From contig SMOI01000074.1 in the NCBI GenBank assembly GCA_008000375.1, positions 52,505 through 116,504 on the forward strand: 64,000 nucleotides of DNA, given 5' to 3'. The stretch's first letter is position 1. Every line of letters begins with the position of its first letter. The position numbers were made by a program, and so were the translations under genes. The stretch comes from Poteriospumella lacustris. Its lineage: Eukaryota; Sar; Chrysophyceae; Chromulinales; Dinobryaceae. The notes beneath the pieces were generated by a model that did not search any database, was not told the DNA's origin, and saw only the letters and a program-made list of their open reading frames with translations. Shown here one piece after another: positions 12,201 through 22,100 of this stretch.

Positions 12201-13837
12201 CCTGAAGGACGCGTTGCACCAGCACGACGCCCAGCAGCAGCAGCATCAGCATCAGCATCAAGCGCAGCCGCCCCCGAAGCGATCTACGGCGGACACGTAC
12301 GGCCCTTTCGACGACCCGCGGCGCTTGCGGCGCGAGGAACAGCACCACGCCGCTCAACACGGTGGGCCTCCGCCGCGCGATTCTCTGAGCGACTCGGTCG
12401 ACAACTACCGCGGCGACTACCCACCCGGCGGCGGTCCTGGCCCGGGCCAAGGGTATGCGAACGGCCACGGCCACAGCCACGGCCACGGCCACGGTCACGG
12501 CCACCGCCCGTACGACAATGTGCGCGACAGCGGCGAGTCGCATTTCGCGTCGCACCAGCCGCCGCCGCAGCGGGCGCCGCCACCACCGGCCCGACCACAG
12601 CCCAGCTACTACGAGCCGCAGCGCGCGTCGTACAACAGTAATTACTCTGCGGGCGGCGACGACGAGTACGGCGACGCGTACGACTTGTCGCTGGTCGCCG
12701 AGTCGCGCCTCGTCGAGCCGGACACGTCGGGTTTGCTGGCGGAGCTTCTGCCGCGCCGATCGCAGCAACAGGCCCCGCGCCACGGCTACGGTCATGGCGG
12801 GGGCCTTGGCGCCGGCCGAGGGCTCGATCTGGAGAAATCGTTGGCCTCGGCGTCGACGTTCTTGTACCTGGGCGAGCAGACGCCGGTCGAGCTGCCCGGC
12901 TCTGCGGCGCAGACGGCGCAGCGGCCGCGCACCAACCACACACCAGTGTCTGCCGCGACAGCGCTGCGTCCGACGTCGGGCGGCGCGTCGCTGACCCCGC
13001 GCGACCCGGCGTCGATGCCGCCCGCCGGTCGACCGACGTCCACCGCCTCCGCGGCCTCCGCCAACACGCAGAACTTCCTCCACCACCTCGCGCCGCCTCA
13101 GCAGGCGCCGCCGCCGCAGGTTGTGCCCATCCCGAGCACCCGCGTCTTGCAGCAGGCGTCTCTGCCGTCTGCGGACGATGTCCCTGAGAACCGCCGCTTC
13201 CTGCGGCCGAACAACTCGTCGAACGATCCGGGTAAGTGACTCTGCGCTCTGCTGCCGTGCGACGCCCGCTAACGGACGTGGTCGGATCGTGTGTGTGCGT
13301 GAAGGTCAGCGGGACGGCAGCCTCAGCAGCCTCAGTCGCAGCCAGTCGCGAGGGCGCAGCGATCTCGACCCTTCGACCAGCCACAGCCGCCCCAGCGACA
13401 GTCGCAGCCGACCGCTCAGCAACAGCAGTCACCCACGCGACGACGCTCCGTCATCAGCGCAGCCTTGGCCTTCATCACCGGCCGGCGGTGAGGTCGCCGC
13501 ACGGCCCGGTAGCGGCGGCAGTGGCGTGCAGTACCGCAGCAAGTTCGCGCAAGAGCTGCTCGCGGGCCAAGCGTCCGACCCGACGAGTCGACCGCTGTCG
13601 TCGCAGCTGGCGGCGGCGGACGACGCTGCAGGCGCCGGTCAGAGGAGGAAGGCCGCTGGCTGGGACCTCGCCAATCGCGACCAGACGGTGAAGCAGCTCA
13701 GCGAGCACTCCTCGTCCGTCGCGGCGCTTCTGTCGGGCCACTACGCTCCGCGCGAAGTGGAGCGGCCGAAGCCGCTGCCCGACGCGCACGACCCCGATCC
13801 GCTGCTCGGCGACGAGGACTACGCCTTCGAGGACTGA
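9220..13837 (+). CDS. large low-complexity coiled-coil protein, CSPP1-like
   Basis: Three exons, 9220..9981, 10048..13231 and 13305..13837, give 1492 aa. The start is the first ATG in frame (MRNIRPPPKVMVPAGPP). The protein is mostly disordered and rich in Pro, Arg, Gln and Asp. A motif recurs three times in diverged form, pairing a Leu/Gly lead with a basic, Gln-rich helix: LNNLYETEDNLRLRAEKQ, GLLLGHDKNEELALKRAKQQ and GLSLGGGLGIGGDVDADQRR. Longer charged coiled coils lie around 10880-11040 and 11870-12110. Also present are a (DPRG)n tract, a His-Gly run (12460-12505) and the acidic C-terminus LLGDEDYAFED. Leu-Gly plus YRxxL helices recall centrosomal CSPP1, and a basal-body or spindle role would fit. 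That homology is a guess from pattern; gene structure is more certain. Confidence 0.7.
11407..11598 (+). repeat. 12-bp minisatellite encoding DPRG repeats
   Basis: There are sixteen tandem 12-bp units of the form GACCCRCGAGGY. The first 14 encode DPRG and the last two have degenerated to DPRA and DPRD. Units differ mainly at the third base of the Pro codon (CCA or CCG), so the array is young or homogenised. The period keeps the reading frame, so copy number can change without breaking the gene. Confidence 0.95.
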
Positions 13838-14219
13838 GCGGCGAAGTGGACAGAGAGATGTACAATAGACTGGATTAGTATTGTCCAACCGACCGCCGTG
13901 TGCGCACGTCCACGCGGCGCACAGATCGATCGGAGGAGACGGAGAGAGGCACGGAGACACTCAAGACGCGAGTTGTAATTTGTGGTAATTAAGACCACCA
14001 CTGAGCGAAATCGAGATCGCCACAGCGGCCGCTGCTTAAGGAGAGAAGCAAGGGAGGGCTTCACCAGGTGGACAGCGAGAAACACCTGAGGCACGAAAGG
14101 GAGCGTACAGTGGATATATGGAGGGGCAGATGCGGACAGGTGACGGCGCGCGCGAACAAGCCGCGCGGCTAGAGGTGTGTTGACTAGAAAAGCGTGGCTG
14201 CGAGAGAAACGCCGAACAT
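13838..14219. other. convergent intergenic region, no gene seen
   Basis: These 382 bp lie between the 3' ends of the CSPP1-like gene (+) and NAC-beta (-). No supported open frame or RNA gene is visible. It presumably holds both 3' UTRs. Confidence 0.5.
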
Positions 14220-14888
14220 TTATTTGTTGGCAGCCTCCTCGAAGTTCTCGACCAAATCAGGGACTTCGTCGTCTTCCTCCTCACCCTCCTGGATGGTCTC
14301 GACGGCAGGGCCCTTGCCGCCAGCAGCGGCGGCGGCAGCCTTGCCACCCATGGCCTCGGCGTAAGCGCGGAGGTAGTCCATGGACTCAGGGCCCAACTGT
14401 GTGAGGATACCAGGAAGAAGCTCTTCGAGTCTCTTGACTTCGGTGCTACCAGAGACAACGAAGGTGTTCGAAGGGATGGAGCATTGGACTGTGCAGCGGG
14501 AACGACGACATTAGCGCTTCTGTTACACAGGGCATCGACAAAGACGAAACATAACGTACTCTTAGGTTGGCGGATGTGGATGACAGCACCATCGTCCTTG
14601 AAGATGTTGACTTCCTCGATACCGTTGAGGGGGTTCATGGACATCTTCTTCAAGACGCTGCCCAACTTCTTGTCGTCTACATTGCAATCACATTCACAGG
14701 GGCACAAATATGAGACTGTTGATGCTTTCGTTGCTGATAATTGAATGGAAAGGCCAATTACCTCCACCAGACTTAGGAGCGGCCTTGTGCTTTCTTCTGG
14801 CAGCACCACCAGTGTTGGCACCGTTGGCGTTACCGCCGAAGCGCTTGGCAATCATTGCCTTTCTTGCTTCCTCCAATTCAGGGTTCAT
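14220..14888 (-). CDS. BTF3: nascent polypeptide-associated complex subunit beta
   Basis: NAC-beta sits at the ribosomal exit tunnel with NAC-alpha and controls targeting of nascent chains. Three exons, 14888..14762, 14676..14560 and 14488..14220, give 170 aa, the usual length. The N-terminus carries the ribosome-binding basic stretch with the RRKHKAAPK signature. The NAC domain follows ([39 protein letters not shown], then [14 protein letters not shown]), ending with [18 protein letters not shown] and an acidic tail ([18 protein letters not shown]). Both introns interrupt codons and are closed by conserved residues on each side. The gene is head to head with RACK1, another ribosome-bound protein. 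Confidence 0.95.
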
Positions 14889-15429
14889 CTTTCCACAAGT
14901 ATTATAATAAAGATTATTGTTCAAGGGGTGCCCTCACACTCACACAGCGCTGCGAAGCACAGCTAAAAGCCGGAAGCCAAAAGCGACCGAAGTCGTCCAC
15001 ACAACTGCGAGCCGCTCGGCGAGGGGCGAGACGGACACAGCTGGGGCCGTGTCGCGCCCTCCCCGCGTGTCACGCCGAGGCGGCCTGCACTTTGAACATG
15101 GCGACCACGCGACCACCAACACCCTCGCCGGCCTGCGGATCCGGGAATCTCCTAAACTCGTAGAGCTGACAGACCAAAGTCGGATAAGCCGATGTCCTCT
15201 GAAAGTCGATCTTCGCGATTTGTGGCTGACTGTCGGCGTCGCCCTTTCGGTCGCTCGCTTTGATCCTATTCAATCGCTTCCGGTGTCTACAATCCAAACA
15301 TTTTAAGGAAACAGCGGCAACTTCCTACTAGGTAAGTCCTTGAGAATGCTGGGTTGAGCCACCTGAGTCGACACGAGACCTAAATTTGTGAATATTTTGT
15401 TGGTTTTGGTGATAGATTTTTGTGAGAAA
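14889..15429. promoter_or_regulatory. divergent promoter of NAC-beta and RACK1, with a probable 5' UTR intron
   Basis: These 541 bp separate the two start codons. On the RACK1 side a good donor (AG|GTAAGTCC, intron start 15332) and an acceptor (GGTGATAG, intron end 15415) define a likely 84-nt intron in the 5' UTR, ending 14 nt before the RACK1 ATG. Short open frames here lack support. Confidence 0.5.
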
Positions 15430-16453
15430 ATGACTGATCAGATCGTCTTCAGAGGTGAGCTTGTGGGCCACGGTGGATGGGTTACCTCCATCGCGACCTC
15501 TTCTGCGGATCCTAACACCATCTTGACTTCTTCCCGTGACAAGGTACGTCCCTTCCCTCGTCCCTCTTTGATTTCCAAAATTCAATTTCGCTCATATCGC
15601 CAAATGCCGTCCAACTTGAAATCTACAGACCGTCATCGTGTGGACCTTGACCCGCGAGGAGGGTAACTTCGGCTATGCTCGCCGTGCCCTTCGTGGCCAC
15701 AACAACTTCGTCTCCGACGTCGTTGTCAGCGCTGACGGACAATTCGCCTTGTCCTCTTCTTGGGACCACACCCTTCGTCTCTGGGAGATCGCCACCGGCA
15801 AGTGCAAGACCCGCTTCGCTGGCCACACCAAGGACGTCTTGTCTGTTGCCTTCTCTGAGGACAACCGTCAGATCATCTCCGGCTCTCGTGACCGCACCGT
15901 CAAGTTGTGGAACACCGTGGGTGAGTGCAAGTACACCTGCACTGAGGGCGGCCACAACGACTGGGTCTCCTGCGTTCGCTTCCCTCCTGTCGCTGGCTCC
16001 CCTCACTTCGTGTCTGCTGGCTGGGACAACGTCGTCAAGATCTGGTCCACCTCTTCCTTGAAGAACCCCCGCACCTTGGTTGGCCACACCGGTTACTTGA
16101 ACACCGTCACTGTCTCCCCTGATGGCTCTCTCTGCGCCTCCGGTGGAAAAGACAACAAGGCCCTTCTCTGGGACTTGTCCGAGGGCAAGCTCTTGTACAC
16201 CTTGGATGCTGAGGACGTCATCAACGCCTTGGTCTTCTCCCCTGTCAAGTACTGGTTGGTCGCTGCCACCAACAAGTCCATCAAGATCTGGGACTTGGAA
16301 TCCAAGACCATGATTGATGAGATCAAGGTCACTGGCGCTGATGGCAAGAAGGCTGTTGCGTGCACCTCGCTGGCCTGGTCTGCCAACGGCGAGGACTTGT
16401 TCGCTGGCTTCGCCGACAACATCGTCCGCGTCTACTCCGTCGTCACCCACTAA
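15430..16453 (+). CDS. RACK1: RACK1 ribosome-associated WD40 scaffold protein
   Basis: This seven-bladed WD40 propeller sits on the 40S subunit head and scaffolds kinase signalling. Exons are 15430..15543 and 15629..16453, giving 312 aa, the family length. The N-terminus reads [18 protein letters not shown], and WD repeats close with WTL, LRLWEI, VKLWN, VKIWST, ALLWDL and IKIWDL. The RACK1 signature [20 protein letters not shown] is present, and the C-terminus is [12 protein letters not shown]. Codon use is strongly biased to C- and G-ending codons, as expected for a highly expressed gene. The single coding intron falls between SSRDK and TVIVW. Confidence 0.98.
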
Positions 16454-16921
16454 ATTTGCGGTGCTGTCGTCTGTCGGGAGGTCGGGCTCCTGCAACCCTC
16501 GTGGCCTGAACCACCACGAGGGTTGTCCAAATCCCCGAAAATGTTTGGAACTCAAAAACCCACTACAAAAACCATAAAAGTCCTGGGAGAACGTTTAACG
16601 TGAAGTTTGTACAACTATGGCCGCCGCTGTGACTGCCGACTCTCGAAGTTGGAGGAAGGACACGAACGAATCATTAAAAAGTTGACCGACACAATCTCCG
16701 CGCCTTCTCTCGTGTGTATATATATCATAGGCTGATGGAAGGCGCGCCATTGGCCGCAGAGGGTCGCAGGGAAGACAAAAAGGCGGCGTATGAACCAAAA
16801 GAAAATTGAGGTTTGTTACAACGTGCATCCACCGGATATATATAGAGGTTGCGGACTATCGATTTGGTTCAGCTGTAACACTGCCTCACTGCCACTGTCA
16901 ATAACACCCCGCAGGAGCGGT
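16454..16921. other. convergent intergenic region, no gene seen
   Basis: These 468 bp lie between the 3' ends of RACK1 (+) and NDUFA6 (-). A short inverted repeat, GCAACCCTCGTGG...CCACGAGGGTTG, at about 16491-16525 could form a hairpin in the RACK1 3' UTR. Nothing else is supported. Confidence 0.5.
16491..16525 (+). repeat. short inverted repeat downstream of RACK1
   Basis: The sequence CAACCCTCGTGG is followed after a short loop (CCTGAAC) by CCACGAGGGTTG, a perfect 12-bp stem. It begins about 40 nt after the RACK1 stop, so it would lie in the 3' UTR and could act in 3' end formation or mRNA stability. Function is inference. Confidence 0.7.
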
Positions 16922-17503
16922 TTACTCGTCGTCCAAATCCAACAAGAACTTCTCTCGCAGCGTGAGCTTCGACGTGTCTCTTTGTTGCCATTCGATGGGC
17001 TACAGCAGTGAGCAAACAAACGTGAGCCATCGATGCGGAAGGTGCAAAAGGACAAAGAGAAGGGGTATTACCTCGAGGATGCGCATCAAGTGCGTCTTCT
17101 GCTTCCATTGCATGAGCGTCTCTTCCAACTCCATGTATCCCTTCGCCAAGAGCAAGCCGATGACCCTACGCCGCCACCAATCAACAGGTCAGTGACCCAC
17201 ACGAGAAACAAGAGCTATACTATGTGTGGGACTTACTTTCCGTCCTGCAATTGACTGTTCTTACGGAAGTGGAAGGAGATGGCCCTGCGCGCGTCCTTCA
17301 GAGGCACGTCAACGTCGTAGAGGATCATGACACGGGGGAGCTCCTTGACGATGGATCTGAGACACAACGACGGCAAAATTAAGAGAAATTCGGATCAAGA
17401 AGCCGCCTTGGTCCAGCGATAAGTACCTGTAAAGTTGAGGTACTGACGAGCGGTCCGCGACTTTCTTTGCCACATCAGCCTTGACCAACTGTCTCAACGC
17501 CAT
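16922..17503 (-). CDS. NDUFA6: NADH dehydrogenase (complex I) accessory subunit NDUFA6/B14, LYR protein
   Basis: This LYR-motif accessory subunit of mitochondrial complex I binds acyl carrier protein. Four small exons, 17503..17427, 17356..17237, 17165..17072 and 16999..16922, assemble into 122 aa. The LYR motif (VPQLYRSIVKELPRV) spans the first intron, whose splice joins AG|A into the Arg codon. Conserved blocks follow: FHFRKNSQLQDGKVIGLLLA, GYMELEETLMQWKQKTHLMR and a C-terminal REKFLLDLDDE. The animal protein has matching [35 protein letters not shown] and DFLSKFY. No single frame reveals this gene; it appears only after joining the exons. Confidence 0.88.
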
Positions 17504-18140
17504 ATTGGATCTGGTTTTACGATAAATCGCTCAGAAAATGTGCCGAATCAAAAGAAGTGAGCAGTGGTGGATTTTCAGAAGCTCATATACAAGCAGGACG
17601 GAGACCAATTCCTCCAACTATCGATCGACTCGCCTGCAGCTGTTTTGGCTGCTGCAGCGTCGCAACAAACGAAGACAGGCGACAAAGGACAACTGAAAAA
17701 TGGAGACTGGTGACGTTTGACATGCGACAAACGACACTCTGCTGCTGTCGTTTGTCGTCGTCGCCGTGGCGTCTCTCCCCGTCTCTTGTCTCTTGTCGCA
17801 AGACATCGCGATGACGATGACGATGCTTCCAACGACGACGGTTACATCGGCGTATGTATGCGGTTAGACATTTGGGCTGGGAAGTCCATTTGCTTCGCAT
17901 CCGGTAATATCCTACGGGTCCCACCGTTTGCATCGTGTCAAATGCGCTATAAACAACGGTTACACACCCACCAGAACTGTATTGCACGAGGTCACCGCAC
18001 CGCAGCGTCTGTGTCAAGCTTGCAGCCACTTTCCTGCGGATCTTCAGCGGACCATCTTGTCGTGGCGTTCTTCAACTCACTTTGGGTTGATCCACATTTA
18101 ATTCACTCGTAACAACCCAATCTTCAACTGCTCTGTTGTC
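17504..18140. promoter_or_regulatory. divergent region between NDUFA6 and the ERI-type exonuclease
   Basis: These 637 bp lie between two head-to-head genes. They hold a perfect 12-bp hairpin (listed separately) and several ACAAACGAC/GTCGTTTGT words around 17660-17800. Open frames on the minus strand lack ATG starts and family resemblance. Confidence 0.4.
17725..17757 (+). repeat. perfect 12-bp stem inverted repeat (hairpin)
   Basis: CGACAAACGACA and its exact reverse complement TGTCGTTTGTCG are separated by the 9-nt loop CTCTGCTGC. It sits mid-way between two divergent start codons. It could be a dyad operator-like binding site or a structured 5' UTR element; which is not decidable from sequence. 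Confidence 0.8.
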
Positions 18141-18842
18141 ATGTCGCGCAAAACCGGCGGAGGCCATCACGGTGGATCTAAAAAGTTCGTCGTCGGCGAT
18201 TGCACCTTCTTCTGCGTCCTCGACTTCGAAGCCACCTGTTGGCGCAACGAACGATCCACGGACCAAGAGATTATCGAGTTCCCGTCCCTTTTAGTGCGAA
18301 TGGACTGGCACAGCCACCTGGCAGAGATCGTCGGTGAGTTCCACCAGTACGTGCGTCCCGTGCTGCGGCCGGAGCTCAGCGAGTTCTGCACCGAGCTGAC
18401 CGGCATCACGCAGGCCCAAGTCGACGCCGCTGACTCACTGGAGGACGTCCTCGCGATGCACCAGGCCTGGCTGCAGTCGCTTGTGCCCGAGCCACACGCC
18501 GCTGACGTCATCTTCGTCACCTGCGGCAACTGGGACCTGAAGACGATGCTGCCGCTCGAATACTCGAACAAAGCAGACCGCCTGCCGTCGCTGCCCGCGC
18601 AGCTGTACCACCACTTCGTCAATGTGAAGTTCGCCTACGAGGCCTGTCGCCGCGGAGAGTCCGCGCGCGGCATGACGACGATGCTGGACGCGCTGGGTCT
18701 GCCGCTCGAGGGTCGCCACCACAGCGGCATCGACGACACGCGCAACATCGCGCGCATTCTCACCCACCTGCTCGTCGCGGACGGGACGTTGACGCCCGCC
18801 ATCGTCGCGAAGCAAGCGCAGCCGTTGCGGCTGAGGCGCTGA
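18141..18842 (+). CDS. ERI1/ERI3-family 3'-5' exoribonuclease
   Basis: A single exon encodes 233 aa of the DEDDh exonuclease superfamily. Exo I is FFCVLDFEATCWRN (catalytic Asp and Glu). QEIIEFPSLLV and FCTELTGITQAQVD are family hallmarks. Exo II is FVTCGNWDLKTMLPLE. Exo III is GRHHSGIDDTRNIARI, with catalytic His and Asp. The spacing and wording match ERI3/ERI2 (prion-interactor) proteins more closely than ERI1, and there is no SAP domain. Relatives trim histone mRNA, rRNA or small RNAs. All catalytic residues are present, so the enzyme should be active. Substrate is not inferable here. Confidence 0.9.
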   Translation: MSRKTGGGHHGGSKKFVVGDCTFFCVLDFEATCWRNERSTDQEIIEFPSLLVRMDWHSHLAEIVGEFHQYVRPVLRPELSEFCTELTGITQAQVDAADSLEDVLAMHQAWLQSLVPEPHAADVIFVTCGNWDLKTMLPLEYSNKADRLPSLPAQLYHHFVNVKFAYEACRRGESARGMTTMLDALGLPLEGRHHSGIDDTRNIARILTHLLVADGTLTPAIVAKQAQPLRLRR

Positions 18843-19185
18843 GGCGCTGCGTCGGTCGCCCCTGTAAACCGTTTCACCCTTAAACAGCCCCCCTACCCCC
18901 ACCGAACCAAGCAGAGCATCTGGAGCCCCACGACACAGACACAGAGCGGAGGAGGAGAGCGGCTCGGCAATTATGGATGGGAGTGCAGCTCGTCGCGACT
19001 CCCACCGGCGGCGATACGTTGAGCGCGCCCACCGCCCCCGCCGCCTCACGAGGCGGCGCAGAAGAGACAGACACACGGACACGTTACGTTGTAATCTACA
19101 CGACACGGCACAGCTACGAGAAACACACAAAACAGAACAGAACAGAACGAGGGAGCGACGAGGCCGGGGCCCACAACGGAGGCGC
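18843..19185. other. convergent intergenic region, no gene seen
   Basis: These 343 bp lie between the 3' ends of the exonuclease gene (+) and the giant surface protein (-). A long plus-strand open frame starting in this area is the antisense shadow of the surface-protein gene. No feature is supported. Confidence 0.5.
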
Positions 19186-22100
19186 TCAGACCTCGTCGTC
19201 CGAGTCGACCTCCACGTCGCGTCGCGCCGCGACCGTCGGTGGCGGTGGCGACGGTGGCGACGGCGCAGCGGCGGCCGGCGTCGTGACGCGGAACGTTGTC
19301 ATGTCGATGGCGCCGCTGGCGCCGTCGTCGACGTCACCGCGTCCGTCGCCGCGTCCGGCGCCTTTCGCGCGCGCGGCGGACTGCGGCCGCGTCTGGTGCA
19401 GCGGGTTGCGCTGCGCAAAGAAAAACGCCTTTCCGCGCGACGGGGCGCTGCGGCCGCCGCTGGCGCTGGCGCTGGCGCCGTCCGCGTCGACGTTGTCGTC
19501 GTCATCGTCGTCGTCGATGGAAGCGCGGTCGTCGGGCGGCTCGCTCGACATGTCGCTGCCGTCGCTGGCCGCCCGGCGGCGCGTCGACGACGTCGGCCGC
19601 TTGGGCGACGCGGCCGCAACGCCGGCGGGGGCAGCGGCAGCGGTGGCGCTGTTGTTTCGGCGGTAGCCGACGCCGCCCTGCAGCTTGTAGCGCCGGCTGC
19701 GGTGCTGGGCGCTGCTGACGGTGCGGCCGTCGCCGCTCTCGGCGGCTGCGTCGCCGTCGTCGCCGGCCGCGTCCTTCGCGTCGCCGCCGCTGGCGCCGCT
19801 GCCCTCGCGCTCGCCGTCATCGTCACCGTCGCCGTCGCGGTCGTCGTCGCTGTCGCTCTCCTCGCCGCGGCGGCCGTCGCCGGTCGTGCCCTTCGCGGCG
19901 CCGTCGCCGTCCTCGTCGCCGTCGCCGCCCTCGCCCTCCCCGTCGCCGTCGCCGTCTTCCTTCGCGCGGCTGTTGATCACCGCCGAGGCGATGGAGGCGG
20001 CGACGACGAAGACGTTGAGCAGGATGAGCAGCACGCCGAGCCCGTCGTTCTCGCCCTCCATCGCCTCGATCTTGATCACCAGCGACGCCAGCACGACGAG
20101 CGTGATCGACCACTGCGCGAGGACGGCGAGCTGGTTGTCGTGGCGGTGGATGTACGGCGACGTGACCATGAACACACCGACGGAGCCCAGCGACACGAGC
20201 AGCACGATGACGATCTGCAGCGACGAGCCGCGCAGGATGAGCACCGGCACGGCGCCCAGCAGCAGGCGGCGCACGCAGTCGAAGACCTCGAAGTACCAGC
20301 GGCGCGGCGTGTAGCTGTCGTAGAGCAGCGACAGGTTGCGGATCTCCTCGTACGTCTTGCGCACCTTGGCCTTCTCGCGCTGCACCACGTGGTTGCTCAC
20401 GACGGCCTTCTCGCGCGCGTCGATGACGCGGCGCCAGTCGGGGTTGATGCGGTGGCGGTGGCGCACGAGGATGGCGGCGTAGGCCAGCGGGATGCCCACG
20501 GGGTAGACGCAGATCATCACGACGCCGTAGACGCGGTAGAAGGCGTAGCGCGGGTCGCTGCAGTCGATGGAGTAGTCGGCGACGAGGAAGGACGAGCCGT
20601 CGTCGAAGGTCTCGCACTCGAAGACCTCGAAGATCTTCGTCGACACCGAGATCAGCACGAAGTAGCTCAGCACGAACAGCGCCGCGATCGTGTCCGACTT
20701 GGCGCGCGCCGCCGTGTAGTACGGGTTGCGCTCGTTGAGCCGCCGCGCGTGCACGACCATCACCTGCAGCGCGAGCGCGATGGCGGCGTAGAGCGCGACG
20801 GGCGCGACGGTGGAGACGACGAGGTCGGTGTAGAAGTCGGTGCGCACGACGCAGTTGAAGTCGGGCAGGAAGGCGAGGTTCAGCGAGAAGAACGAGTAGA
20901 AGTGGAGGTACGTGAGGAAGTTGACGGGGAACACCACGTTGAACGCCGGGCCCAGCTGGTACACGATCTGCGCGAAGGCCACGAGGATCTTGCCCTTGAC
21001 GCGCAGCGTGCGGAAGCGGCGGTTCTGCCAGACGCGGCGGTTGACGCGCGCGTACCAGCGCAGCAGCTGCTTCGACTTCTTCGCGGCGACGAGCAGCACG
21101 ACGAGCAGCGCGGCGAAGAGAACCACCGGGACGAGCTCCGTCGCGAGGGCGCCGGACGACGCGCACGAGTAGCACAGGCCGGTGCCCGTCGGCGCGTAGT
21201 GCGGCGCGCACACGGAGCAGTACGGCCCCTCCTGCCCCGTCGCGCACTGCGTCGACGCGTTGACGCCGCCGCGACACGCCTGCGGCACGGGACACGCCAA
21301 AATCTGGGCGCTGACGTCGCTCGTGCGCCAGTAGCCCGCGGCGACGTCGACGAGGGCGCCGCCGGGACACGTCGCGTGCTGCGGACAGGGCGTGCAGGCC
21401 GCGTCGCTGGGCGAGAAGCTGTACGTGCCCGCCGTGCAGGGCTCGCAGACGGCGAAGGAGCTGCCGGCGACGGGCAGCGTGATCTCGCCCGGCTCGCACA
21501 GGCGCAGCGGCACGCTGAGCGCGACGGCCGCCACCGCCGCCGTCGCGACGGAGAAGCTCAGCGAGAGCGTGCCGCCGGGCCGCCCCACGAGGACGATCTG
21601 CGCGAACTGCGCCGTGCCGTTGACGGGCGCGACGATGCTCGAGCCGCGCAGGAGGCCCGAGCTGTTCGTCACGGCGACGTAGACGGCCGTCTCCGCCGCC
21701 GACAGCTGCGCCGACGCGTTCGTAACCGTTTGGCCGTAGGCGTCGCGCAGCGCCACGCTGATCGGCGTCGTGAGGGCGCGGCCGGAGGCCGTGGCGCCGA
21801 CGGGCGACGCGACCGCCAGCGCGACGAGGTTCGTCGCGACGAAGGCGCCGTACGCGGCGACGTTGTCGCTCACGTCGCAGCTGGCGGCGTCGACGGTCGT
21901 CGGGAACTGCGCCGAGTAGCGCCAGTAGACGCCGCCGCCGCCCTGCGCCGCGACGTTGCTCGCGAAGACGCAGCGCGACACGTTGACGACGCTGAGCGAG
22001 ACGGCGATGGCGCCGCCGTCCGTCGCGCGGTTCTGCGCGAAGATGCTGTGCGCGACGACGACGGCGCCGGGGAACCCGGCGACGGCGACGCCGCCGCCCG

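Noticed and set aside
11143-13086. 647-residue minus-strand frame with VASW repeats
   Set aside because: Antisense reading of the DPRG minisatellite and GC-rich exon of the CSPP1-like gene.
17583-18029. 148-residue minus-strand frame upstream of NDUFA6
   Set aside because: No ATG start, no motif, and it covers the hairpin and promoter region.
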